Shown here in pieces: positions 23,691-34,502 of a stretch of DNA of 64,000 nucleotides. Location of the stretch: positions 25,780,438-25,844,437 of the forward strand of contig CM060847.1 in the NCBI GenBank assembly GCA_030737835.1, in the 5' to 3' direction. The notes below the pieces were generated by a model. That model saw only the letters and a program-made list of their open reading frames with translations. It was not told the DNA's origin and did no database searches. The stretch's first letter is position 1. Each line of letters opens with the position of its first letter. The position numbers and the translations under genes were made by a program. The DNA is from Acorus gramineus. Its lineage: Eukaryota; Streptophyta; Magnoliopsida; Acorales; Acoraceae.

Positions 23691-24555
23691 TTAACCCCTC
23701 GTATGGGGTGTGACTTAGGTTATTCGATCCCGATAGCTATACTGAGATAGATAACAATCCAGGCTGAATAAGTAACTTTTTATTTGGTTGTTTTTTTTTT
23801 GTTATTCTCATTGGGAAACGTAAAAATGATTTTTTTGTTGTTTGGTTCACTTTGGATAAAGTGATGATAAATGATTGATGATGGATGAATAAGAGTTTAT
23901 GATTAAATGACAATTATACTCCCTGAGAATAGCGTGAGAGATATATGATTGATTTGATAGATGTGACAGTTTTTGGAATCTGTGTGAGTCTGTTAGGTGA
24001 AATAAATTTTTTAAAATGACAGAGAAGGGTATTTTTATCCATTGGTATAGATAAGCCTTGATAAACAATTCCACAATTTCTTTAGAATAGTTATCAGGCC
24101 TTATCCTAGCTTATTCAGACATAACTATCAGGGTTTATTCTGTTAAAACAAATAGCTTTTTTTTACTATTCTTCTGTATTCTTTCTTATTCTGAGTTTAT
24201 TTCTCTAGCCATTTGGGGGGTTAGCTCTTGTAACATGTAGTCCATTGCACCATTAACTATGTAAGTATGTATAGTATATAAATAAACAAAAATAAACAAA
24301 AAAATAAAAAAAAAAGTTTGAGAAAGAGAGACTGACACGTTGCGGCGCGAGGAGAACACGCACGTTTGAATGGCTTGATGTTGCATATGATGCTGGCAAT
24401 AGGTCATTGGTTGTTTTGTTTTTTTTTTTTTTAGTTTTTTTTAAGGGCATTAATTGAATGGCCCATGTGGGGGGATGCCCCACATAATATATTTTTTGGG
24501 TTTGATCGGGGGTGGGGGCTGCCCGGCCCCCCCTATCTTCGTCCCTCCATAGTCA

Positions 24556-25045
24556 AATACCAATCTCAGTCAAGCGAAGTCTAGAACACTGGGAAGGATG
24601 GCTTCATGCAGAAGTTTCTTGCTACCGTGAACAACTTGACTTTGTCAAATTTGTGTTTTGTTATTTGTAAATTAGCATGTAAGCTTTGATGTGAGGGGAA
24701 CCTACCACAAATACATAATAATGTACTACTGGCTAAATAAGTGTAATGAATTTATCAATGTATGTATTGGGGATTCACTTATATTCCATTCATTTATTAA
24801 AATCACCGTGTTATAGCTAGAAGTGACGCAACCCTACCCTGTTGATTTTTTTAGAAAAGATAGTCCATATATTGGTCTGAATATTGGAAGAAAGAACCAG
24901 GTGGTTACAAGAGGTTTGCGATTCACCATAGGGGGGGGGGGGGGGGGGGGCGAACATAGTAGATCCTCAATTACTGATAGAAAAGCGAAGAGAAATGTCT
25001 CTTCGATTGACATACAACATGTTTTGAGATGAAAGGATAGAAATG
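24556..25045. other. Intergenic, poly-G tract
   Basis: No gene. A G-run at about 24931-24950 is likely length-unstable. 24595-24730 is a diverged copy of 26560-26650 (shared GGCTTCATNCNNAAGTT, GTGAACNACTTGACTTTG, GGGGNACCTACCA). Confidence 0.45.
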
Positions 25046-25053
25046 CCCTTGCC

Positions 25054-25609
25054 CATGGACGGATGTAAAGGTAGGATTGGCCGTGCTATAGCCCGGCCTA
25101 GTTTTTACTATTCCTTTTTGTATAATAATATAATATTTATATATTTTATAATGTATTTTTTTATGTTTTTATATAAAAAAAACTTCATCTGAAATTATTT
25201 TAAACATAAAAAATTCTGAATTTAATCTCTTATCTCTTACGTCAAAATACCCGTTGTGAAAATGTTACATACCATTCCTTTTTCTGTCTCAATTCTAATT
25301 CGTACATATTTTAATTTCTTTAAAAATAGATGAGGTATAAGTTTTTAGAAAAAAATGGAATATATACTCTAAAACTGCATGAATCAATTTAATAAAAATG
25401 AAAAAAAAATTGTGGTATATATTTCGTTAACATGGGTATATAATGCTAAAGAGGTATAGGGTTAGAATTAAAACTAAAAAAATGACTTGTTGTTTAAATA
25501 AGTTTTTATTTTGTAAAAACCCATGGTCTTGACAAACACGGAAGTAGATGTTTTACTAAAAATATTAATATAGTTTAGCACCCAAATATTTATCCTGACT
25601 CCGCCCTTG
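25054..25609. mobile_element. Small hAT-like element
   Basis: Ends CATGGACGGATGTAAAGG and, reversed, CAAGGGCGGAGTCAGG resemble the TIRs of the 21905 hAT. The interior is AT-rich and non-coding. CCCTTGCCC occurs at both borders (25046-25054, 25604-25612), but its overlap with the ends leaves the exact target duplication unclear. Confidence 0.4.
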
Positions 25610-25729
25610 CCCCCTACTCATGTGTAATTATAAAAACAGGGCGTCAGATAATTTTGCCCTTGTTGTGTAGAATTAGGATATAGAGTATTTATAAGCCCCG
25701 TTTTCACTTTTGATATTTCGAAGTAACAT

Positions 25730-26310
25730 TAAGTCTGTCAATTGGACAGATATAAATCGAATATGCTCATATCTATATACGAACTGAATTTCTGAAAAAA
25801 TATTCGAATCCGATATTTGACGGATATTGAAAGTAAATACCTGTATCCTATTTGATAATCCAGATTTGAATACGGATAATTATCTGAAATATCTGAAAAT
25901 TTAAAATAAATATAAAATGATTAAAATATCCAAAAATACAATATCTAAAAATAAAAATCATATATCTATTTAATATTTGAAATATGTAGGTAAAACAAAA
26001 AATTATAAGTATATATATATATATATAATATTACATGCTTTAGAGTAAAAATAAAAATAAAAACTCCTACTAATCCTAAAAATATAAACATATATTTAAA
26101 TAAATAATAATATAATAATATTTTTGGATACAGATATTTTTTGTATCGGATAGAGGCATATCTGTATTCGATCTGAAAATTTTCAGATATGGATACAGAT
26201 TTTTCGGATAATCAGATATTTTTTGAATTTTTGAATCTGATACAAATATTTTTTTGGATGATTTTTTTTGCTGGGTCATTTTTTCAGATAATTGACAATT
26301 GACAGGCTTA
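25730..26310. mobile_element. hAT-type MITE with inverted ends and 7/8 TSD
   Basis: Left TAAGTCTGTCAATTG and right, reversed, TAAGCCTGTCAATTG. Flanks AGTAACAT (25722-25729) and ACTAACAT (26311-26318). The interior is rich in GATATTTGGATA-like words in both orientations, which let the element fold back. Confidence 0.75.
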
Positions 26311-26318
26311 ACTAACAT

Positions 26319-27470
26319 AACCATAAGCGGTATAATAATAATAATAAGAAAAAAAAATATAACTAGATTGATGAAGTTAGTGGGTTAGACTGATCTGATC
26401 GGTTGGGTGTAGGCATGTCACTGCAGCCAGATTGGGTTGGTCATGCTGGTCAGGCCGACCAGGCGGGAATGTCGACATGTTGTCGTCAAATGCAAATATA
26501 GAACACCAGTAAAAGACAAACAATTGTTTGACAAAATTTAGAACTACAACGAGGACGGATACATGTACCGGAAGAGGCTTCATTCGCAAGTTCTCTACTA
26601 TTGTGAACCACTTGACTTTGGTGAGAGGGGGACCTACCAAAAATGTATAATTTATTTATATAATGAAAAATGATACACCTCGATATAATATGAACTTTGA
26701 TGTATCATTTTATTATATTAATAAAGTTTTTAAAACTTTCGAATGAAGTATATGAGTGGAAGACGATTTTTCAAGTGATATTCAGGATTGGGTATATATG
26801 AAAAATCATTTCTAATAGTTACATCAGTCAATAAATATTAGGATGCGCAACAACAGCAACAAAACATACAAGTACTTGTGATTTTTAAAGTATATATTTA
26901 GTTTAACAAAATATTTAATTTTACAAAAAATCAAATTTAAATTTAATTTTTTATGTTAAAAAATCAGATATTTAATCAACTAATTATATATCTTAATAAG
27001 AATTAGCGATGTTTGTTTAACTCCCAACTTTCATGTAACCTCATGACCCAAAAGAAAATTTTTTTTTCTCTAGTATGATGCCCTTTTAAAGGGCAATACA
27101 AAAAAGTCCCAATCCCCTATTATGTATGAGAGAGATTTTGCATAATATATATTCAGATTATACTATAGACTTGAAATCCCCACTAGAAGCAGTTTATAAG
27201 ACTGAACTATTTTTCCACCTTCTCCTATCCCGTTGTTGGAACAGAAAAGATAATTGATATATTGTTGATAACATTCAAACATTCAATCATTCATTCCATA
27301 ATTTTTCATGTGATTACATGAGTTGTAGTGTCAAAAATATAAAAATGGATTCATTGAATGTATATATTTTATTTTTTTTTATAAAAATATAATTTTATTA
27401 TAGATAATTATAAAACTTAAATGATTATACTTGCATTATTCTAATATATAAATATAGAGGGTCTAAATTG
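26319..27470. other. AT-rich intergenic DNA
   Basis: No gene or clear element, apart from the 26560-26650 segment shared with 24595-24730. From about 27330 the sequence aligns with the region upstream of 49079, marking the left edge of a duplicated block. Confidence 0.5.
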
Positions 27471-27476
27471 GCAGAG

Positions 27477-27545
27477 CACGTGTGGAATATGAAATTTCAT
27501 CTAGAAGGCAAATGCCCCGTAACAATGGAAAGGAACACTATAAAA
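27477..27545 (+). promoter_or_regulatory. Core promoter of the 27746 gene: G-box and TATA box
   Basis: CACGTG at 27477-27482 in the context GAGCACGTGTGG, and TATAAAA at 27539-27545. Both are kept in the paralogue (49079-49084 and 49189-49195) together with ATGAAATTTCATCTAGAA between them. This conservation in otherwise diverging DNA supports function. Confidence 0.65.
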
Positions 27546-27745
27546 CATAAAAAACAGAAAGAGGTGCAAGAAGCAAAAAAAAAAAGAAAAAAAAAAATAT
27601 GAGGCTTAGATTCCTATGGAGCTTGTTTGAATGGTTTGTCGGAGTGACCAACGCCCTGGTTCTTTTCTGTCTCTTCCCTGCTTTGATCTTCTCTTCAAAG
27701 AACAAATTCGATCTGTTTCCAATTTTGTTCTGATTTCAGGTTGAG

Positions 27746-30700
27746 ATGGCCGTTCAAGCAACTGGGTCACTGGAACAAGACCATCTCCAGCCAGATCAAC
27801 CAGTTCTGATTCTTTCCTATCTAGAGGATCTACAGAGAAACAGAGTGAGTTCTTACCACCCCCATCAACTTTTCAACCCACCCCCATATTATCTTATTTT
27901 TGAGTTTTTTTTAGTCCTATGAACTATATGATTCAGCGATCCCTCATTTCTTAATAATCCATTTAAGTCTTCAAATTTTAAAAATATATTTTTTATTAGT
28001 CCTTGAAAGGAACATATCATTAAATTGTCTAGTTGGCAGGGATTAAAAAGGAATTATATATATATTTTTATCCTAACCCACCCCACTCCCTCAAAAACCC
28101 TCACCAAGCCCTTCGATTCACTTCCCGAAAACGCCGAACAGATCGTCCGGCACCGCCGCTGTCCCCCCTCCGCCTTCCGATCCGATGCCCAGAAACCGAG
28201 GACCGCGATGGCTCCCTCCCTCTCCAATCCCCCAATCAGGACCAGATCGCCTGATCGGAGGTCGTCCAATCGCCCGATCGACGGGACCGCAGAATCGACA
28301 GTCGTGCAATCGCCCGATCGGAGGGTCGAACGCGACGAGCCGATACGGGCCCTTCGCGAGGCAGTTACGTGACGCCATCGTCGACGCACGCGGTGGCAGC
28401 TGCTCCGATCACCGCGAATCGCCCCGGGAGACGGCCTTTGGTCTCCCACCGTCCGATCGAGGAATCGTAGACAGGTCTCGATCGGGTCCGAGGTCCCGAC
28501 GTCGACGATCTTGTGAGATGGGGGGGGGGGGGAGGGGGTCCGACGGCGGTGATAGCGTACGATCGGTCCGGCAACGGCGGCGTTGGAGGAGTCGCGGAGT
28601 TTCATGGCGTCGAGGGGGTGGGGAGGGAGGAGGGGAAAAATCCATATGAACCCAACGGACCGAAATTTATATAATCGCCTAACATTTTTTGAAGTTATAA
28701 CCGGATGACAAGTGAAGAATATTATGTTAATATTTTATTTATTTAACTTTGATTAAAAATATAATATATTAAAAATTTATTCAATGTGTTAAAAATACAT
28801 AAAATTATTTATAAAGATGATTTATATTATATTCAGAAAGGTAAAATTATCATTTATAAAGAGTTTTTCGTATTTTTAATAAATTGTATGATGTTTTTGG
28901 TATACAGTGTGTTTAGACAGGGTTAACCAAACGGAATATTCGAATAATATTTCTAATCTCTCAATTAAAATTTAATTTAGGGGGTTATATGGATTATGGG
29001 CATTTTACATGTTGGTTATTTGGATTTCACCCCCCAAAATTGTTAATATAGGATGAGTTGAGGAGTTGGTGGGGTGGTATTAACTATCCCCGTCGTTGTA
29101 TTACTTATACCCTGGTGGGACACTTCATTTCTTTGTTCTGAATATCATTCATCCTTTTATTGTAACACATAAGTTGACAGAGTGCTGGTATACTTAGTCC
29201 AACCAAGAGTGGTCTCTCAGACGTCTATATACTGTGATAATATAGCATACAAATTATTTTTATTTTTTTTTCATTTTTTCAAGAAAAAAATGCACTTGAG
29301 ATTAAACTTCACTTTTTTTTGTAGGGCAAGTGTATATTTAAAAAAATGCTAATGGACGAGGAAGAGCTTCATCGTTGTCTGCAGAAAGATACTCCAGCAA
29401 GCACATCGGACAAACTTAATGGCACTCCGGCAGCAAAGGTAAATTCACATCCTCAATTTTGATCATTGTTTGATAATTTTTATTAGGTTGCATTGTTGAC
29501 ATTGAAGCCTAAAATGAATTAGTGGGTACATCTAGTCCATATACAGCCAATCTATCCAAGCATCTTATTGTAGAAAACCTGAATCTTATAAGTGAAATCA
29601 ATTGATTAATCATACAATTCCAGGTTAGCTGATGAACCTAATTATAAAAATGTGACCAAGTGATCATGTAATTCACAGTCACAATAAAAAAAAGTTGGCC
29701 TAGATATAGAGAGGTTTGGGTGAGGGAGGTGATCAAATTAAGTTGGTGGTGGTGTTCACTTTATGTTTTTTGTTATTGGATTTGTGGATTTTTTTTTTGT
29801 CATGTAATTAGAGACCCTTTTTTCAATGTTTTGAGGTCTACAGAGATTGTGATTTATATTGATCTTCCATGTTCAATATTTTGGTTTTCGACGTGTTTTG
29901 TAAAAGGCTTGGTAGATGCCTTTTACAATTGATTTCATTTATAAGATTTCTAAGCAGAAGAGTGTTCTGTTTATAAAAACAATCAGAATTTCTAAATATG
30001 GTTTCTTAACTCTAACTCAATTTGATTAAATCAATCTTAAGAGTGGAATTTGATAGTTTGTATTTTCCTTTTTTTTTTTTTTTCTCTTTCTTGTTTTCAG
30101 GTTGTAATGAATGATAAAGCATCTGCTTCCCTAATCAGGTCTGAAACCATGCCACGCAACCAGAAACCATTTCTGGTTCTGGTCTCTCTGGAGTATCTAG
30201 AAAGAAGAGTGAGTTTGTGTTTCCTCGATAGTCTCTTTAATTGTGTTTTCTGATTACTGTAGTAGTTTTATCCAATCACTTTACAAGTTTTTGCATCATC
30301 TCTTCATAGCATATATCGTTGAAATCATGGCTTATTTTTGTGGCTCATAATTCTCAAGTTAGAACCACCAATACAGGAAATGTGAAAATGGGAATTGTTT
30401 TATTTTTCAACAGCAGACAAATGGATATTATGAACATCCAGTAAATAAAAATTGCTCGTCCATGTTTCTTGATGAATTGTTTTTCAGATGTTTAATATGA
30501 CAATATTGCTAAAACAAAGACTCATATGATTCTCAAAGCACAGGAAGTGAAGGTCAATGGCAAAGACAAGTTGAACAACGACCATGTATCAATAAACATG
30601 GAATCTTTGATTCGTAGGATGCAGAGAGACACCACAACCACATTAGGAAGCAATCTTAACAGGGCCCTGGAAGTAGAGGTGAGAAAATTCTGGATATATT

Positions 30701-32625
30701 CTATTCTTTTAAATGCAAATCATTTTTTTTGTGGGATAGTCTTCTCAATATAGCTTACAAGTCCCTTAATGTCTTATAACATGGTAAACACCCTCACATA
30801 CACATTACATTGATTAAATGCGCCCCAACAAGGGGGCCAATTACTTTCCTTAAGCTATGAATTATTCAGGATCAGATCCGTTGCAAAATGGCCATAGGTG
30901 TACTACATGTAAGTATGTCAGGAATTCAGGCTTGCAAAGGTGTCTGAGCATTTGAACAGTTTAGAAGTCTATTAGAATGCTAACTGATTCCTTGCTCTTT
31001 TGCAAACTGTCCAAACATGAGGATTAGTCATTCAAATTAAATGAAGACATGATTCTGCAGATTTTGAAGGTGTTCAAAGAGCAGACCAGATCAGTTGGAA
31101 TTTAATAGAATGATGATTCTCTGGAGCTCGCCTCCATTCGAATGACAAATAATGACCGTTGGAATGGCCACAAAAAATCTGGTATTTGGGTTTTATCTGC
31201 TAGGAATATAATAGTAGTTCTATGGTTGTGACCTACAAGGAAGATATGAATTAGTCCTCAATAAGCCCAACCACTTAAATCTTCTGTGTCTTGTGTGATT
31301 TCCCTTTGTTTCTTTGTGAGATCTAAATATAGAAACTAAAGGAAAGGCTTGCAACCAACAAGAACATTATAAAATATAACACACGTGCGACTGTAACAAA
31401 TATTGTTGTGCTGTTGAGTTACAATGAGACATTTTGTGAACTCTCACTATATTTTTTTATCACTCATTGTGGACAGGGTAATAACTCAATTCCAGCGCAA
31501 CAGGAGGATTCTAGACAATCTGAGAATGATAAAGAAGTTGCAGAGTCTGGTTGGAGGATCTATTTAGCGATCTTTCCTCTATCTTTGGGTATGATTGTTA
31601 CTCTACTTTCTACGCAAGACCATCCACCCAAGACATGCATTCTCTTGTTATTTCTCTCAGCTATATCCAACACAATCTTGTTAGTGGTTTTGATCATCAA
31701 AGGCCCCGCTTTACTAGTCAAAATTTTCAAGGGCATCACCCTCGTCATGGTGGTGACCGCCGTTGGCTTATTGGCTTATGCTCTGCTACCAGAGCACATC
31801 TACACGGTGACATTCGTCATCCCTGCAGTTATTATGGGAATTTTATTTCCAGTGACTCTGATATGCATTGGGATGCTGCGTGGGAGTTCTCAACAGTTTG
31901 AAACTGATAAAGAGGCCATTGAATCTGGGTGGAAGATCTGCTTGATGAATTTTGTTGGATCATCGGGGTTGATACTTACCATATATCATATGCAAGATCA
32001 CCCCACCAAGGCATGCATTGCCTTGATAATTGTCGCCTTCATCCTCAGCGCAAATGGGTTAGCACTCCTATGTATCAGAGAACAAGATCGAACCATCCAT
32101 ACAGGAGGTTTCATTGTCCTGGTCAATCTTTACGTATTCACTCCTAGTATCTTGGTGGTGATCGCAGTCGGCTTCTTGGTCTACTCCTTGCTACCTGTGT
32201 TCATGTTCACAGTGTTAGTAGTCCTTGCTGTGGTAACTATAGTTATTTCATCCCCATTGGGGTTTATGTTTATCAGGAGGAATGATGGGGACTCTCTGCA
32301 GACAGATGATGAAGTTGTTCAATCTGGTTGGAGCATCTCTTTAATGGTCCCTCTTGTGTCTTTGGGTGGGATCATTGGCATGTTTAACATGCAAAACCTC
32401 CCCCCGGAAGCGTGTTTCTTCTCATTGGTCGTCGCATTCATCTCTAGTACCAGCTTATCAGCACTTCTGATGACCAGAGGACAAGCACAAAATTATAATG
32501 TGCGACGCTTTCTTTTGTTGATCAATTCTGCCAAATTTATCTCTGTTGTCTCAATGTTGGTCCCCCTTGTCTACTTGGCGGTCAATGCCCTCGAAAAATA
32601 TGTTCGGACTTCCGGTTCAACATGA
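27746..32625 (+). CDS. Modular multi-pass membrane protein, five exons, 534 residues, function unknown
   Basis: Exons 27746-27844, 29325-29438, 30101-30208, 30544-30678, 31477-32625; every intron is GT-AG and phase 0. The exon set encodes 33+38+36+45+382 residues. Exons 1 and 3 encode related modules (PVLILSYLEDLQRNR / PFLVLVSLEYLERR). Exons 2 and 4 encode another pair (EEELHRCLQKDTPASTSDKLN / MESLIRRMQRDTTTTLGSNLN). Exon 5 has three tandem membrane modules, each opening with an acidic V/I-xSGW-x-I-x-L motif (VAESGW, AIESGW, VVQSGW), then M/TQ(D/N)xPPxxC and about four hydrophobic helices; the third lacks the last helix. That makes about 11 helices. No enzyme motif is seen. The helix layout and D-x-P-xx-C spacing resemble the small gene at 55295-55639. 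A probable 5'UTR intron ends at 27739. A damaged paralogue lies at 49366-52920. I know no name for the full-length architecture. Confidence 0.85.
27854..29079. mobile_element. Insertion in intron 1 of the 27746 gene, absent from the paralogue
   Basis: Intron 1 of the paralogue goes straight from GTGAGTTTTCGTG to TTATACACTGGTGGGACAC; here 1.2 kb intervenes. Its ends, TACCACCCCCATCAAC and reversed TACCACCCCACCAAC, are inverted repeats, so it is probably a DNA transposon. Inside, 28060-28640 is very GC-rich with many CGATC words, and 28633-29035 is bounded by MULE-like ends (GGAAAAATCCATATGAACCC; GGTTATTTGGATTTCACCCC). Open frames in the GC-rich part are low-complexity and not credible genes. 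Confidence 0.55.
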
Positions 32626-33449
32626 AATCCTTATATCATGTGGAAGGAGGAGGTGAGATCTTATGATGATCTGAGATTCTGTTTCCTCTGTAGATGGGCT
32701 GCTTAATTATTTGATGTGTATACTAGGCAATGTATGACCATGTGAAAGCAGCCTTCTGTATAGTTTCTCGATGTTGATATTCTAATGTGAAGTTGGTTGT
32801 ATAGATAAGAAATAATGTCTGTCTGAAAATAGAAATAACACAGTATTTACTACTATCATTGATTGCATCCTGTTTACAGCCCTTGAAGGCACAAACAAAA
32901 TGAAGGAATGCTGGATCCAGCTTGAATTTTGCTCTGAAATTAAACCATTGATCCCTTGTACAAAGGCATACAATTTTTTTGGGGATGTCAGCATTGTAAA
33001 ATAGTTGATGCCTGCAGCACTCACGCAATAGCGAGATAACATCTTGGAGGTAATGCAATCAATCTTCTTTTCCCTTTTTTTTCGCGCACCATACAATCAA
33101 TCTTGATATCTTGTTGTTAACCATAAAATAAATTATTTTATTGCATGTACATTTCTAGGAATATTTTTTGCTAGATCTAGTATCACTTGAACTTAGCTAA
33201 TTAATGCTTTATCAAGGAACTCTTCCTTAAAAAATAAATGAGCCACCGAGCCCTAAAAATCACTTTATAGCTTTTGTTAAGATCAAATGCATTTATATGA
33301 AATTTTTTTCTACATCATATAAGTATATGATCTAGAGACGATTTTAAAGCGGGATGTATCAAAGTTCCTCCCCTTCTTATCACAAAGATGTTTCATGGGG
33401 AACACCCGGAAAACAACTGTCCAACTTTTCCTTTTTAAAAAAAGAAGAG
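32626..33449. other. 3'UTR and downstream flank of the 27746 gene
   Basis: Similarity to the paralogue continues past the stop to about 33050 (matching 52921-53265), including CAGCCCTTGAAGGCACAAAC. This marks the right edge of the duplicated block. Open frames here on the minus strand are shadows. Confidence 0.6.
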
Positions 33450-33893
33450 ATTTTTAGTTTTAAGTCCTTGTAAACATGTCTATTTAAGGATCGGTCCCTC
33501 ACTTCTTGATATTTCTTTTTTAGTCCCCATATTATACCGCCTATTTAATTTTTAGTCCCTCCGTCAAACGTCCGTCCATACACCGTTAATTTGTGAAATG
33601 TGATTTTATTTTTTACTCCCTATAAAATATGTTATTTAGTGATCAGTCCTTGTAAACTATGTTATTTGGTGATTGGTCCCTGTAAAATATAAAGAAGGGA
33701 GAGACTAATCACTAAATAACATAGTTTACAAGGACTTAAAAATAAATCATATTTCACAAATTAACGGTGTATAGACGGACGTTTGATGGAGGGACTAAAA
33801 ATAAATAGGCGGTTGAATATGGGGACTAAAAAAAATATCAAGAAGGGACCGATCCATAAATATGCATGTTTGTAGGGACTTAAAAATAAAAAT
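33450..33893. mobile_element. Foldback MITE with ~200 bp arms
   Basis: Nearly the whole element is one inverted repeat: TTTTTAAGTCC, GATCGGTCCCT, TTTTTAGTCCCCATATTA, CGTCCGTCCATACACCGTTA and TAAACTATGTTATTT each recur in reverse order on the other side of a centre near 33670-33690. Transcripts would form a long hairpin. The target duplication is unclear in A-rich flanks. Confidence 0.8.
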
Positions 33894-33990
33894 CCTTAAA
33901 AAGAAATAGAAAAAAAAACTTGTACTACACATAATTTCGCACAATCCTAAAAGGGAAGAGGGATCCTACAAGGGAAAATAAAATAAAAAA

Positions 33991-34493
33991 GAGAAAAATC
34001 TATATAACCCCCTGTAATCTTCTTGTTATCTATATAACCCCTTGTAAATTGTAATCTCACTATATCCATATAACCCCCTGCAAACACACCATAAATGCAA
34101 ATAACCCCCCGCAATTAAATTTTTTTAGCAGAATTGGAATATTTCGAACATATTACATTATCTAAACCATGGTTAACAAATATTTATTTTTTTAACCCTC
34201 TGAAAGCAGCCAATACTTTCAAAAAAACCTAAAAGAGTGTAAAATTAGAAATATGAGAGTTTTTTTGTTAAAGTATTGGCCATTTTTCGGGGGTTAAAAG
34301 AATACATATTTGTTAACCATGGTTTAGATATCGCAATATGTCTGAAATATTCTAATTATGTTAAAAAAAAATTTAACTATGGGGGGTTATTTGCATTTAT
34401 GGTGTGTTTATAGGGGGTTATATGGATATATTGAGATTACAAGGGATTATATGGATATCAGGAAGATTACAGAGAGTTATATGGATTTTTCCC
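33991..34493. mobile_element. MULE MITE (503 bp), perfect 9-bp TSD
   Basis: Left GAGAAAAATCTATATAACCC and right, reversed, GGGAAAAATCCATATAACTC. Flanks AATAAAAAA at 33982-33990 and 34494-34502 are identical. The long arms (about 230 bp each) include AACCATGGTTTAGATA and its complement near 34165/34315. The ATAACCCCC-rich ends belong with the nested MULE at 6789-12828. Confidence 0.9.
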
Positions 34494-34502
34494 AATAAAA
34501 AA

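Larger units (their letters stand above)
21905..24547 (-). mobile_element. hAT transposon, decayed and nested
   Basis: Left end CAGGGATGGAGCCAGGAATT...GGGGGGCC and right end GGCCCCCCCTATCTTCGTCC form imperfect hAT-type TIRs. Flanks TATAGTCA (21897-21904) and CATAGTCA (24548-24555) match at 7 of 8, as expected for hAT. The interior has a minus-strand transposase remnant (23195-23690), a nested MULE MITE (22096-23161) and an AT-rich MITE-like copy (about 23780-24165). Confidence 0.75.

Noticed and set aside
28025..28649. Open frames of 115-183 codons in intron 1 of the membrane-protein gene
   Set aside because: GC-rich, CGATC-repetitive DNA inside an insertion; translations on both strands are equally implausible.
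31551..32147. Alternative-frame open frames in exon 5, also present in the paralogue
   Set aside because: Conserved only because the true frame is; translations follow no pattern of their own.
32723..33096. Two minus-strand open frames after the membrane-protein gene
   Set aside because: Overlap its 3'UTR; the paralogous region does not keep them open.
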